Assembly: GCF_934668725.1 (NCBI RefSeq)
Contig: NZ_CAKUOF010000010.1
Location: forward strand, 62,001 to 126,000
Reading direction: 5' to 3'
Length of the DNA stretch: 64,000 nucleotides
DNA from: an uncultured Dysgonomonas sp.
GTDB lineage: Bacteria > Bacteroidota > Bacteroidia > Bacteroidales > Dysgonomonadaceae
Positions 9,699-19,986 of this stretch are shown here, one piece after another. Under the pieces are notes generated by a model. The model was not told the DNA's origin and did not search any database. It saw only the letters and a list, made by a program, of their open reading frames with translations. The position numbers were made by a program, and so were the translations under genes. How positions within the stretch are numbered: the first letter of the stretch is position 1; the number at the start of each line of letters is the position of its first letter.

Positions 9699-10076
9699 TT
9701 AGCGAACTGCAATTATTTCAATTTCTACCATTGCAGCTTTAGGAAGGTCTCTTACTGCAAATGCCGAACGTGCAGGAAATGTTCCTTCGAATTGGGTTGC
9801 ATATACTTCGTTCATGGCTGCAAAATTGGCGATATCGGAAAGTAACACAGTCGTTTTTACAATATTGCTGGTTGTAAGACCTGCTTCTGCTAGAATAGCT
9901 TTTATATTTTTAAAAACCTGTTCTGTTTGTTCTTTAATACCTCCGGCTACAAAATCGCCTGTAGCAGGATCAATCGGAATTTGTCCCGATGCGTAAAGAG
10001 TTCCATTAACTTCTATTGCCTGGCTATATGGGCCTATTGCCGCAGGTGCATTATTGGTGGAAATTATCTTCTTCAT
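9699..10076 (-). CDS. ridA: RidA-family enamine/imine deaminase
   Basis: Hydrolyses reactive enamine/imine intermediates (for example 2-aminoacrylate) in the cytoplasm as a trimer. The 125-residue length and motifs are canonical: AAIGPYSQAIEVNGTLYASGQIP at the start, the KTTVLLSDI segment, and the substrate-binding arginine in FPARSAFAVRDLPKAAMVEIE. It lies 22 bp downstream of the RlmB-type gene, so the two may be co-transcribed. Confidence 0.94.
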   Translation of the reverse strand: MKKIISTNNAPAAIGPYSQAIEVNGTLYASGQIPIDPATGDFVAGGIKEQTEQVFKNIKAILAEAGLTTSNIVKTTVLLSDIANFAAMNEVYATQFEGTFPARSAFAVRDLPKAAMVEIEIIAVR

Positions 10077-10098
10077 TGTATCTATTTTTTATGTAATA

Positions 10099-10842
10099 TT
10101 ATGCGTTCAAACCTTTTTGTCGGATAGATTCATAAATCAACACTCCGGCAGCAACCGAAACGTTTAACGAACCGATAGTTCCAAACTGAGGGATTTTGAC
10201 TAACTCATCGCAAATACGAAGGTTATCATTAGAAACCCCTACATCTTCCGAACCCATAACAATGGCGACAGGTCCTGTATAATCAACCTCTGTATATACC
10301 TGTGCAGCACGCTCTGTTGCAGCGACTACCTTTACTCCACTATTTTTGAGGAAGTGAATAGCTTCGGTCAAACTATTTTCTTTGCATACAGGAATTTTCA
10401 ATAAAGCTCCTGCCGAGGTTTTTACCGCATCGGCATTTACCGTTACACTTCCACGTGCAGGTATCACAATCGCATCTACCCCTGCAACCTCACAGGTACG
10501 CGCAATTGCCCCGAAGTTGCGGACATCGGTCAATCCATCCAGAACAAGAATAAAAGGATTCTTTCCTTGTTCGTATAGAAAAGGAATAATATCTTCTATC
10601 TTCTCATAAGTTATTGCCGATAAAAAAGCAATTACGCCTTGATGGTTTTTGCGGGTATATCTATCAATACGCTCTACAGGAACTCTCTGTACAGGTATAT
10701 CACGAGACTCTAGAGCAGCAGTTAATTCCCTAAAAAGATCGCCTTGAAGTTCTCTTTTTACAATTATCTTATCTATTTCTTTCCCTGCTTCTATAGCTTC
10801 TATTACGGCACGTATGCCGAAAATCATTTCTTTTTCTTTCAT
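10099..10842 (-). CDS. rlmB: TrmH-family (RlmB-type) 23S rRNA 2'-O-methyltransferase
   Basis: A 247-residue SPOUT methyltransferase that probably methylates the 2'-O of a 23S rRNA guanosine (Gm2251 in E. coli). The N-terminal substrate-binding domain opens with IFGIRAVIEAIEAG. The knot domain carries the three SpoU motifs: LTDVRNFGAIARTCEVAG, AIVMGSEDVGVSN and IPQFGTIGSLNVSVAAGVLIYE. Length and order match RlmB better than the tRNA enzyme TrmH, though target choice is inference. Confidence 0.87.
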   Translation of the reverse strand: MKEKEMIFGIRAVIEAIEAGKEIDKIIVKRELQGDLFRELTAALESRDIPVQRVPVERIDRYTRKNHQGVIAFLSAITYEKIEDIIPFLYEQGKNPFILVLDGLTDVRNFGAIARTCEVAGVDAIVIPARGSVTVNADAVKTSAGALLKIPVCKENSLTEAIHFLKNSGVKVVAATERAAQVYTEVDYTGPVAIVMGSEDVGVSNDNLRICDELVKIPQFGTIGSLNVSVAAGVLIYESIRQKGLNA

Positions 10843-10922
10843 TCAACTATCTTATATCAGAAAGGCATTATAAGCCCCATTTTGTTTCTCTACCATTAAT
10901 AGGGAGTCTACATCCCTGCAAT

Positions 10923-11633
10923 TTAGTCCAATTGCTCAAAACCGAATTTATTTTTGAAATCAGACAGATCATAATCTTTTCGTGTACTCAAGTATATTAA
11001 ATCGTCTACATCTGTATGCAAGTCCTGAACAGTATAATAAAGTAGCAATCCATATTTACACCAATAGATGACTAGCCCATTTCCATAAACAACCCTTTCC
11101 CATTTTTCGGATAAGTCTTTCTGAAATGTATCCCATATTTCAGCATTTTCGAGATCGCTTTTATAGCCTACATAACTCAAGGGATAACCTCCTTTTGTTT
11201 TTATATGCACATCCGTATCTGCACTGGCTGCCTGATAGTACATTATTAACTCTAGAAACTCCGGTAAAGGTAAAACCTCCGCGTACCAGGTTACTTCATC
11301 CTCCTGATCACCAATATTGGGCGAATGATAAACGGGAACAACTTCTTTTTCCAGATCATCCAAGTCAATACCCCAAGAAAGTACTGCCTGATTTTCTTCG
11401 AGAAAAACAAGCTTATTACTCTTAATATATATTTGTTTAGGCTTTGCGAAAAACTCGAAAGCATCCGTAAACAAAGCCAGTTTACCTACATTCAGATAAA
11501 AGTCCTTTAATGCCTGAGGAAACTTCACATTCAGTTTCTTTTCGGCAACTTCTATAGATTGAATATCGACTCCTTCGGACGCTTCCAATTCACGTCCAAG
11601 TATTTTTTCCGCTGTTTGTTTTATTCTATTCAT
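10923..11633 (-). CDS. SMI1/KNR4 (SUKH) domain protein
   Basis: A 236-residue cytoplasmic protein with an N-terminal SUKH-type fold. The diagnostic stretch is IEVAEKKLNVKFPQALKDFYLNVG (residues about 27-50), followed by the acidic WGIDLDDLEKEVVPV region. SUKH proteins often serve as immunity proteins to nuclease toxins, but no toxin gene lies nearby. It overlaps the end of recN by 4 bp, which suggests translational coupling and a housekeeping context. Confidence 0.72.
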   Translation of the reverse strand: MNRIKQTAEKILGRELEASEGVDIQSIEVAEKKLNVKFPQALKDFYLNVGKLALFTDAFEFFAKPKQIYIKSNKLVFLEENQAVLSWGIDLDDLEKEVVPVYHSPNIGDQEDEVTWYAEVLPLPEFLELIMYYQAASADTDVHIKTKGGYPLSYVGYKSDLENAEIWDTFQKDLSEKWERVVYGNGLVIYWCKYGLLLYYTVQDLHTDVDDLIYLSTRKDYDLSDFKNKFGFEQLD

Positions 11634-13291
11634 TTCTTTCCTAACATCACTTTTGCATTCTCAATGGCAGCGTCGGTTACATGCGAACCACTCAGCATTT
11701 GTGCTAATTCTTTAATACGCTCTTCTTCTGTAAGCTTTCGCAGATTAGTTGTTGTACTGTCTCCTTCGTGCGATTTATAGACAAAATAATGAGTCTTTCC
11801 TTTAGCAGCTATCTGAGGTAAATGGGTAATAGCCAAAACCTGCATCTGCCCCCCAAACTCTTGCATAATATGTCCCATTTTATCGGCAACTTCCCCCGAA
11901 ACACCTGTATCTACTTCATCAAACACAATGGTTGGAAGTGCTGTTGCACCTGCTATCATTGATTTCAGACACAGCATTACCCGTGAAATTTCACCACCCG
12001 AAGCCACTTCTGCAACCGGTTGCAAGGGTACATTTTTATTTGCTGAAAATAAAAACTGCAAATCGTCTATACCCGAAGAATCAGGAGAATTCTTTTCTGT
12101 AATCTCACACTCAAACCTCACATTGGGTATTCCTAAATAAGCAACCTTCTCTATTAATTGCTTTTCTATATCTTTTGTTGCCGATTTACGTTTCTTACTC
12201 AATTTTTCGGCCTGAACTAACATTTTTTCCTGCTTCTGAATCAAGTCTTTTTGGAGTTCTTCGATTTGTTGATCATACGAATCGATACTTGCCAGCTTTG
12301 AACCCAAATCATTATATATCTGAATCAACTCACCCACAGACGAAACTCTGTGTTTTTGCTGTAAGGTATATATCTGATCCAGCCGCTCTTCTATAAATGC
12401 AGCGCGTTCGGGATTAAATTCAACGTCTCCTGCATAACGCTCGGTTTCGGTACTCAAATCTTTCAAGTCAATGTAAGCAGTTTCCAAACGTTGAGCTATA
12501 GATTCAGCATTCGTATAAATTCCGGCTAATCCACGTGCCGCAGTCAGCCCCTCTTTTAGCGAAGAAACAACTCCTTTGTCATCGTCCGAAAGTAGTGTAT
12601 ATACTTTATATAATGCCGACTTTATATCTTCCGCATGATTCAAGGTTTCTTGTTCCAATTCCAATTCTTCGAGTTCTCCTTCAGTCAGTTTAGCTTCTTC
12701 TAGAGCTTCGAATTGAAAACGGAGATAATCTTCATCCTCCTTACTTCTGGCTGCCAAATCTTTCAAATCAGATAATGCAGTATCCGCTGCTTTATATAGT
12801 TTAAAAGCTTCTTTGTATTCCTTCAAAAGAACTCCGGTTCCGGCTAACAAGTCTACAACCTGCATTTGAAAACGACTATCACCAAGCATCAGATTCTGAT
12901 GTTGAGAATGTATATCAATCAACTGACCTCCTAAATCCTTTAAATCATTCAAGGATACAGGCGTATCATTGATAAATGCTCTTGATTTACCTGTCGATAA
13001 TATTTCTCTGCGAAGTATATAAGTATCGGGGTCATAATCAATTCCGGCTTCTTCACAAAAACTTCTGAGATCATATGCCGATACATCAAAAGTACCTTCT
13101 ATAATACATTTCGTTTCGCCTTGTTTAATTGTCTTCAGATCGGCCCGCTGACCTAAAATCAGAGATAAGGCTCCAAGTATAATCGATTTACCCGCTCCCG
13201 TTTCTCCTGTTATCACAGAAAACCCGGATTCGAAGTCTATTTCGAGGCTATCAATTAAAGCATAATTCTTTATATATAATGACTTTAGCAT
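11630..13291 (-). CDS. recN: DNA repair protein RecN
   Basis: An SMC-like ATPase acting in double-strand break repair. The 553 residues have an N-terminal ABC half with Walker A GETGAGKS (residues 29-36) and FINDTPVSLNDL. A long central coiled coil (about 160-370) follows, then the C-terminal half with the signature ASGGEISRVMLCLK, Walker B TIVFDEVDTGVSG and the LAITHLPQIAA switch. A TACCTTTG box on the minus strand at 13353-13346 is a good promoter candidate. The SMI1/KNR4 gene follows with a 4-bp overlap. Confidence 0.95.
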   Translation of the reverse strand: MLKSLYIKNYALIDSLEIDFESGFSVITGETGAGKSIILGALSLILGQRADLKTIKQGETKCIIEGTFDVSAYDLRSFCEEAGIDYDPDTYILRREILSTGKSRAFINDTPVSLNDLKDLGGQLIDIHSQHQNLMLGDSRFQMQVVDLLAGTGVLLKEYKEAFKLYKAADTALSDLKDLAARSKEDEDYLRFQFEALEEAKLTEGELEELELEQETLNHAEDIKSALYKVYTLLSDDDKGVVSSLKEGLTAARGLAGIYTNAESIAQRLETAYIDLKDLSTETERYAGDVEFNPERAAFIEERLDQIYTLQQKHRVSSVGELIQIYNDLGSKLASIDSYDQQIEELQKDLIQKQEKMLVQAEKLSKKRKSATKDIEKQLIEKVAYLGIPNVRFECEITEKNSPDSSGIDDLQFLFSANKNVPLQPVAEVASGGEISRVMLCLKSMIAGATALPTIVFDEVDTGVSGEVADKMGHIMQEFGGQMQVLAITHLPQIAAKGKTHYFVYKSHEGDSTTTNLRKLTEEERIKELAQMLSGSHVTDAAIENAKVMLGKK

Positions 13292-13504
13292 ATATTATTT
13301 CATAAACATAAAAAAGTGCAACTGTTATTATAAACAAATACAAAACAAAGGTAGTGAAATTTCATCATGTAGAAACACCTTTGTATCTTCGCATTTTAGA
13401 TTATTTATATTAATCTTTTATATGGTGTTGTATCTACTTTAATGTTCTGTTACAACTACTTCTAATAAATTAAACAAAAGGGCTTTAATCCTCAAAATGA
13501 AAAT

Positions 13505-14113
13505 ATGAGCTATAAAGAAAAAGTAAAAGCTTTAAGAGAACTGATGCCTATACCTATGGGCGAGGCTTTGGAGTTGCTGAAGGAAAACGAAGGCAATATA
13601 AGTGTATCTGCCAACCTTTTTAAAGCAAAATCATTGCAACATATACAGAAAGAAACAGGTTGTTCGGCAGAAATGGCAAATGAGTTTTACGAAAAAGAAA
13701 AGTTTGACATAAATCGTACCATTTCGTTTATACGCGAAGAACTCTTCGATCTGAATTACAAACCCATACCCGATGTTACTCTAGATCGTCTGAATAAAAC
13801 CAGGTCATGGATTGCTATTGTACAAGAAAAAGACTTTGCCACATCACTTGACTATATAGAATTAGATACTGTTATACAGACACTACATGCATTGCCTGCG
13901 TTGAAAGATGTCGCCATAAATCTTAAGAAAGCAAAAAAAATAAAGGAGACTATTTTTAAAGGATATAGTGACGATCTCAGTATAGATGAGTTTGTACGGC
14001 GGAATGTAAAACTAGATGACGACCCTCAATTTCAAGAGGCATACCGTCGCATCACTCTAAGTGGCACAATCATTATAGATGAGATTAACCGCCATCGCAG
14101 AAACTTATCATAG
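13505..14113 (+). CDS. UBA/TS-N-like domain protein of unknown function
   Basis: A 202-residue cytoplasmic protein. Residues 1-45 (YKEKVKALRELMPIPMGEALELLKENEGN) look like the UBA/TS-N helix bundle of elongation factor Ts, including the K-LRE-x-PMGEAL-LKE pattern. A second such segment may follow (ETGCSAEMANEFYEKEKFDINRTISFIREE). The rest is unassigned. It stands alone on the plus strand, with a clear terminator after it. Confidence 0.6.
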   Translation: MSYKEKVKALRELMPIPMGEALELLKENEGNISVSANLFKAKSLQHIQKETGCSAEMANEFYEKEKFDINRTISFIREELFDLNYKPIPDVTLDRLNKTRSWIAIVQEKDFATSLDYIELDTVIQTLHALPALKDVAINLKKAKKIKETIFKGYSDDLSIDEFVRRNVKLDDDPQFQEAYRRITLSGTIIIDEINRHRRNLS

Positions 14114-14120
14114 AAAGCAA

Positions 14121-14155
14121 AAAAAGCATATACCCGGATTGAGTATATGCTTTTT
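14121..14155. terminator. Bidirectional terminator
   Basis: AAAAAGCATATAC and its complement (13 bp) with flanking A- and T-runs between the convergent UBA-like gene and the efflux operon. Confidence 0.85.
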
Positions 14156-14174
14156 TAATAATATGGATCGGTAA

Positions 14175-15569
14175 TTATTTAACACCTCCGCCAAGTGCTC
14201 TATACAGATCAACTGTAGCTTGTAGCTGCTCTAATTTATCACTAACTTGTCCCAATTGGGCACTTAGTAAGTTTTGTTCAGCAATCAATACCTCAGTATA
14301 ATCTGCCTCACCGGCTTTCAATAACTCTTGGGTAAAATAAACTGCCGTACCTAAAGATTCTACTTGTTTAGAGCGAGGAGCATTTTTACTCAATGAAGCC
14401 TCATAAGTATACATAATGTCAGACACTTCTTTACCTGCTGCTAAAACCGTCTTTTGAAATGTCAATAAAGCCTCTTCCTGTTGAGCCTTACGTATTCTCA
14501 ATTGACCGATCAATTGCTTTTGTGCAAAGATAGGCTGAGTAAGACTACCTATGATATTTGCAATAATATTCTCAGGTTTAAAGTTCTCAACAAATCCGAT
14601 CATAGATCCTGTATTAAGCGTCAATGAAGGATAAAAACTAGCCTGAGCCGCATTAGTCAACTCAAATGCACTTCTGAATCCAAGTTCTGCCTGTTGTACA
14701 TCCGGGCGCTTTGCCAACATCTGTACCGGCACTCCGAATGATATTTCTTCCGGAACATTCTGATCTTGTATAGATGAACGCACTACCGAGCCGGGTTTAC
14801 GCCCCAATAACAAACAAAGGCTATTCTCTAATGTTCGGATTTGAATTTCAAGACTTGGAATACTTACTGCTGTACCATATAACAACCCTTTGCTTTGTTC
14901 TACTGCGGCTCCATTCAACATCCCCGCTTCCTTCAAAGCCTCCATCGTCTGGCTGCTTTGCCTTAACAATTCAACTGTTTCTTTAGTTACTCGCAACTGC
15001 TCATCTAAAGCCATCAATGAATAGTATGAGGTCGCGATATTAGATATTAAAGATGTTTGAATCAAATCTTTATAAGCCCTGCTTGATAGCATTTGAGCAA
15101 ATGAAGCCCGAGATTGCCTGTTTAGTTTTCCCCAAAGATCGGCTTCCCATGTAACAGCTATTCCCAGACCGTATTGCGTATTGCTATATCCCAAAATATC
15201 TTTTACTCCAGCATTATTTACGCTGGTTCTTGACTGATTGAATTGACCTACTAATGCTACATTTGGAAAGTAAGCCGCGCGAGCCATACTCAAATTAGCT
15301 TCAGCTTGTTGAATACGGGTATAAGCAATTTGCAAATCAAAATTTTGAGCTAACCCCTCTTCAATCAAGGCTTGAAGTATAGGATCCTTAAAGTATTCTC
15401 TCCATGATAAATCTGCAACAGTTGTAGTATCAGTAGGGTTTTCATCTCTGAATAACTCTTCTGAATCAACCTCAGGAGTTTTATATTTATTGACAACCTG
15501 GCAGGAACTGAATCCTATTGAGGCTGTGAGCCCCAATAGAACAATTCCTTTGATATATTTCTTATTCAT
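14175..15569 (-). CDS. RND efflux outer-membrane factor (NodT/OprM family)
   Basis: A 464-residue TolC-like lipoprotein that forms the exit channel of the efflux system. The signal peptide ends in a lipobox with Cys near residue 23 (GFSSCQ). Two repeats of the family follow, with IAYTRIQQAEANLSMARAAYFPN in the first half and LGFRSAFELTNAAQASFYPSLTLN in the second. Length is typical. It is the last gene of the operon marR - fusion protein - pump - outer-membrane factor, 11 bp after the pump gene. Confidence 0.92.
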   Translation of the reverse strand: MNKKYIKGIVLLGLTASIGFSSCQVVNKYKTPEVDSEELFRDENPTDTTTVADLSWREYFKDPILQALIEEGLAQNFDLQIAYTRIQQAEANLSMARAAYFPNVALVGQFNQSRTSVNNAGVKDILGYSNTQYGLGIAVTWEADLWGKLNRQSRASFAQMLSSRAYKDLIQTSLISNIATSYYSLMALDEQLRVTKETVELLRQSSQTMEALKEAGMLNGAAVEQSKGLLYGTAVSIPSLEIQIRTLENSLCLLLGRKPGSVVRSSIQDQNVPEEISFGVPVQMLAKRPDVQQAELGFRSAFELTNAAQASFYPSLTLNTGSMIGFVENFKPENIIANIIGSLTQPIFAQKQLIGQLRIRKAQQEEALLTFQKTVLAAGKEVSDIMYTYEASLSKNAPRSKQVESLGTAVYFTQELLKAGEADYTEVLIAEQNLLSAQLGQVSDKLEQLQATVDLYRALGGGVK

Positions 15570-15580
15570 ATTATTTCTAT

Positions 15581-18500
15581 TTACTTGCTTGCTATTGTCT
15601 TATCATCAGAATTCAACACACCCGATTTACTAAATCTTTCTTGTATATTTTGGAAGATGATGTAAAGAGATGGAATTACCAATACCCCAATCATTGTTCC
15701 TATAAACATACCTCCGATAGCACTGATACCAATTGATCTATTACCGATAGCACCGGCTCCTGATGCAAACATCAAAGGCATAAGACCAAAGATAAAGGCA
15801 AAAGATGTCATCAAGATAGGACGCAAACGTGCAACTGCACCGTTAATAGCTGCATCAACAATACTCATTCCTTGCTGACGACGTTGTATAGCATACTCTA
15901 CAATCAAAATCGCATTCTTTGCCAATAGCCCGATCAGCATGACCAACGATATCTGGACGTAGATATTATTTACAATACCACTACCTCCTATCATGGCTAC
16001 AAAAATAAAGATAAATACTCCTGCAAGACCAACGGGTAATGATATGATTACAGCCAATGGTAAAATATAACTTTCATAGAGAGCAGCCAACAACAAATAA
16101 ACGAAGATCAAACAAAGTCCAAAAATCATTATTGTTTGGCTTCCACTACCAACCTCCTCACGTGTCATACCCGAGTATTCATAACCATACCCTTGAGGAA
16201 GTACGTTCTTGCTCACCTCATCCACCAGTTGAATAACATCTCCCGAGCTATACCCTTTATAGAAGTTTGGAATAATAGTTACATCCATAGATGAGAACAT
16301 ATTGAAACGGGTCAAAGCCTGCGGACCTGTTACATCTGTTATAGTAATGAATTCTGTTATAGGTGCCATCTGACCGGTAGAGGTTTGAACAAATATCTTA
16401 TCCAAATCATCTATTTGTGATCTGTATTCAGGAGAAGCCTGTAACATTACCCTAAACTGTTTTCCGTACAGATTGAAGTTAGACACATACATACTACCAA
16501 TATAAGCCTGCATGGTTGTCATTACACCAGAAAGAGTTAAACCTGCTTCTTTAATCTTCGGTATATTCGCCTCTATCTGTTTTTGAGGGAAGTTTGGATT
16601 AAAGGTAGTCATTGCCATCATAACTTTATCACTAGCCTTAACTGCATCCAAGAATTTATTGGTTACATCATAAAATTTATGAATATCACCACCTGTCTTA
16701 TCCTGAAGTTTCATTTCAACCCCTGTACTTAAACCAAATCCTTGTAAAGTTGGCATACCAAAGAACATAAACGTTGCATCTTGTATGTGAGACGTATTTT
16801 TAGTCAAAATACTTGCAACCTCATTGGTGTTTATCTTACGGTCTCCCCATGGCACCATTTTAATGATAAGCGATGCATAGGAACTACCCATTCCACTCAT
16901 GAAACTCACACCTGAGATACTGGTTACATCTTTTACTCCTTCGATATCTTTTGCAATCTTAGTAACTTCGGCAACCAAAGAGTCTGTTCTTTCGAGAGAT
17001 GAGCCCGGAGGTAAAGTAACCATACCCATAACACCTCCACCATCTTCCTGAGGAACGAATCCTGTAGGAATCATATTCATTAAGTAAAACAAAATCCCCG
17101 AACTAACGGCTATAATTGCTACTGTAATCCAACGATGCCCTTTTTTTCCTAAAAAGTGAAGGCTTGTTTTGTATTTTTGAGTGGCTGCATTAAATGCAAT
17201 GTTAAAGCTGTAATAGAAACGTTTTATAAAACTTTTCTTTTCAACATGCCCCTCTTCGTGAGGCTTAAGAAACAGCGCACATAAAGCAGGACTCAATGTC
17301 AATGCATTAATAGCAGAAATAACAATGGCAATAGCAAGAGTCAAACCAAATTGCTTATAAAAGATACCACTGGTTCCTCCAATAAAACTTACCGGAATAA
17401 ATACGGCTGCCATTACCAAAGTAATAGAAACAATTGCAGGAGCAATCTCCTTCATCGCAGCCATTGTGGCTACTTTGGGATCTTTAACCCCCGAATCGAG
17501 TTGGGCATGGACTGCCTCGACGACGACTATCGCATCATCGACAACAATACCTATCGCCAGAACCATAGCAAACAGTGTCAGTAGATTTATCGAAAATCCG
17601 AATAACTGTAAGAAAAAGAACGTACCGATAATTGCCACCGGAACAGCAATAGCCGGAATCAACGTTGAACGGAAATCCTGAAGGAATACAAATACTACAA
17701 TAAACACCAGAATAAAAGCTTCAATCAAAGTATGAATTACTTTTTCGATAGATGCAGATAAGAATTCGTTCGCATTCATCAAATAAGTTACTTTCATCCC
17801 GGGAGGAAATGATACTGATGCTTGCTCCAAAGTTTGTTGAATGTTATTAATCACATCTTGAGCATTTGATCCGGCAGTTTGACTTACGGCAATAACAACC
17901 GATTCAGCACCATTTGTAAGTGAGTGTACAGTGTAGTTAAGAGAACCCAATTCTACGTCTGCAATATCTTTGACTCTTAAAACCTGACCGCTTTGTGAAC
18001 GAATAATTACATCTCCAAATTGCTCAGAAGATTTTAGTCGTCCTGTATATTTCAATGTATATTGAAAAGTCTGATTACTGTTTTGTCCAATCTCCCCTGG
18101 AGCAGCTTCTATATTCTGATCCGTTAATGCAGTAATAACTTCTGTTGGCGAAATACCATAGACACTCATCAAATCCGGCTTAAGCCATATACGCATAGAA
18201 TAGTCTTTCGCTCCGTATACCATAGCATCTCCTACTCCATACACACGTTTGATCTGAGGTAAGATATTGATATTGGCATAATTTTGAATAAACTGTCCAT
18301 CATAATCGGGATTGTCACTTGATAAAGCCAGGAACAAAATAGTACTACTTTGTTGCTTTCTTACAGTAACCCCTACTTTTACAACTTCGGCTGGCAACAG
18401 CGGTGTTGCTCGTGCAACCATATTCTGAACGTTTACCGCAGCAATATCTGGATTTATTCCTTGTTTAAAATATACTGTAACAGTCGCTTGACCATTATTT

Positions 18501-18748
18501 GTTGCCGAAGAGGTCATATAGGTCATCCCTTCCACACCATTTACTTGCTCTTCAATAGGAATAACAACACTATTCATAACCACGTCAGCATTAGCACCAT
18601 CATACATTGTGCTAATTTGAACCGTGGGGGGGGCAATATCAGGATACTGCTCCACCGGTAGTGTAACCAGTCCTATAATACCCAATACCACTATAATAAC
18701 TGATATTACGGTAGATAATACAGGTCTCTCTATAAAAGTTTTTAACAT
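15581..18748 (-). CDS. RND multidrug efflux pump, HAE1 (AcrB/MexB) type
   Basis: A 1055-residue proton-driven inner-membrane exporter. Two repeats each have one transmembrane helix, a large periplasmic loop and five more helices. The proton-relay helix IGIVVDDAIVVVEAVHAQL contains the Asp-Asp pair of TM4, and the second-half counterpart is LLAKNAILIVEYAI. It opens with the family start FIERPVLSTVI. The position between fusion protein and NodT genes identifies it as the pump of a tripartite drug-efflux system. Confidence 0.95.
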   Translation of the reverse strand: MLKTFIERPVLSTVISVIIVVLGIIGLVTLPVEQYPDIAPPTVQISTMYDGANADVVMNSVVIPIEEQVNGVEGMTYMTSSATNNGQATVTVYFKQGINPDIAAVNVQNMVARATPLLPAEVVKVGVTVRKQQSSTILFLALSSDNPDYDGQFIQNYANINILPQIKRVYGVGDAMVYGAKDYSMRIWLKPDLMSVYGISPTEVITALTDQNIEAAPGEIGQNSNQTFQYTLKYTGRLKSSEQFGDVIIRSQSGQVLRVKDIADVELGSLNYTVHSLTNGAESVVIAVSQTAGSNAQDVINNIQQTLEQASVSFPPGMKVTYLMNANEFLSASIEKVIHTLIEAFILVFIVVFVFLQDFRSTLIPAIAVPVAIIGTFFFLQLFGFSINLLTLFAMVLAIGIVVDDAIVVVEAVHAQLDSGVKDPKVATMAAMKEIAPAIVSITLVMAAVFIPVSFIGGTSGIFYKQFGLTLAIAIVISAINALTLSPALCALFLKPHEEGHVEKKSFIKRFYYSFNIAFNAATQKYKTSLHFLGKKGHRWITVAIIAVSSGILFYLMNMIPTGFVPQEDGGGVMGMVTLPPGSSLERTDSLVAEVTKIAKDIEGVKDVTSISGVSFMSGMGSSYASLIIKMVPWGDRKINTNEVASILTKNTSHIQDATFMFFGMPTLQGFGLSTGVEMKLQDKTGGDIHKFYDVTNKFLDAVKASDKVMMAMTTFNPNFPQKQIEANIPKIKEAGLTLSGVMTTMQAYIGSMYVSNFNLYGKQFRVMLQASPEYRSQIDDLDKIFVQTSTGQMAPITEFITITDVTGPQALTRFNMFSSMDVTIIPNFYKGYSSGDVIQLVDEVSKNVLPQGYGYEYSGMTREEVGSGSQTIMIFGLCLIFVYLLLAALYESYILPLAVIISLPVGLAGVFIFIFVAMIGGSGIVNNIYVQISLVMLIGLLAKNAILIVEYAIQRRQQGMSIVDAAINGAVARLRPILMTSFAFIFGLMPLMFASGAGAIGNRSIGISAIGGMFIGTMIGVLVIPSLYIIFQNIQERFSKSGVLNSDDKTIASK

Positions 18749-18870
18749 TGTATTTTATAGTTTAATTTTTATCTATTATTTTTCATCACTCATTCTCTTA
18801 TCTACTAGATATTATTAATAGTAAAAGATGGTAATAAACAGGTCTAAGACCTTAAAGTTGAAAATTAAAA

Positions 18871-19974
18871 TTATTGAACTTTAATTTTCTTACCATTTAC
18901 TAATGTTGCAACCCCATCTGTAACGATACGGTCTCCATTAGAAAGACCACTGGTCACCGCATAATCTTGTCCTCCTGGAACTTTTAACACAGATACAATA
19001 GTTTGCACTACCGAATCACCCTGAACCTTATATACCAAGACCTTGTCTTGTTGAGCAAATGTAGCTTTTTGAGGAATAATTAAAACATTATCCAAATGTC
19101 TGGGTATACTAATCTTTCCACTGGTACCACTTCTCAACAATCCTTGAGGATTAGGAAAGTCTGCTCTAAAGCTAACCGAGCCGGTAGCTGTATTTACAAG
19201 ACCGGAAATAGTTGAAACCTTACCTTTTTCAGGATATATACTTCCATCTGCCAAAATAAGAGATAATTCGGGCATATTTTTAATTTTCTCAGCCTGAGTA
19301 TTTCCAGGTGCTTTTTGTAAAAACTCCATTAAATCTTTTTCATTCAAAGAAAAGTAAACATATACATTATTCGTATTTGCCACCGTAGTTAGAACATAAG
19401 CTTTATCCACAAGACTTCCCAAACGGTAAGGTATAGCACCTACAATACCATCAACAGGACTTGTTACACTGGTCCAAGCAATTGTAGATTTCGCTTGTGT
19501 CAATGTAGCCTGAGCCTGAGCCAATGTTGCCAAAGCCGATTGGTAAGAATTTTCGGTAGTCTCCAATTGAACATTACTTACGATACCTTTTTGAGCCAAA
19601 GGACGAATACGCTCAACATTAAGTTTGGCTGTATTTACTGCCGCCTGAGCACTGGCTACCGCTGCCTGTGCAGAAAGCAAAGCCTGCTCCGATTGTGGCG
19701 AATTTATTTTAAATAAAGCTTGCCCCTTTCTTACAATAGCTCCTTCATCAACATAAATAGCTTCAATAAAACCATCAATACGTGGTCTGATTTCAATATC
19801 CTCTTGTCCTTTTATTGTTGCAGGATATACAGATTCTAAAACTGTATTCTGCTCACTCAATACGGCAGTAGGATATACCGGCGCCTCCTCTTTCGCTCCT
19901 TCTTGTTTGCTGTTTCCACAAGAAACAAGTAACAAGGCTACTAATACCCCAACACTTAACCTATTCAAAAACAT
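18871..19974 (-). CDS. RND efflux periplasmic adaptor (membrane fusion protein)
   Basis: A 367-residue AcrA/MexA-type lipoprotein linking pump and outer-membrane channel. The signal peptide ends LLLVSCGNSKQ, so Cys-19 is probably lipidated. The order is a half lipoyl domain (IRPRIDGFIEAIYVDEGAIVRKGQALFKI), an alpha hairpin made of AQAA-type repeats (about 93-160), the second lipoyl half (TSPVDGIVGAIPYRLGSLV) and a beta-barrel domain. It is first of the three structural genes, 12 bp after marR. Confidence 0.94.
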   Translation of the reverse strand: MFLNRLSVGVLVALLLVSCGNSKQEGAKEEAPVYPTAVLSEQNTVLESVYPATIKGQEDIEIRPRIDGFIEAIYVDEGAIVRKGQALFKINSPQSEQALLSAQAAVASAQAAVNTAKLNVERIRPLAQKGIVSNVQLETTENSYQSALATLAQAQATLTQAKSTIAWTSVTSPVDGIVGAIPYRLGSLVDKAYVLTTVANTNNVYVYFSLNEKDLMEFLQKAPGNTQAEKIKNMPELSLILADGSIYPEKGKVSTISGLVNTATGSVSFRADFPNPQGLLRSGTSGKISIPRHLDNVLIIPQKATFAQQDKVLVYKVQGDSVVQTIVSVLKVPGGQDYAVTSGLSNGDRIVTDGVATLVNGKKIKVQ

Positions 19975-19986
19975 ACCTAATATTAT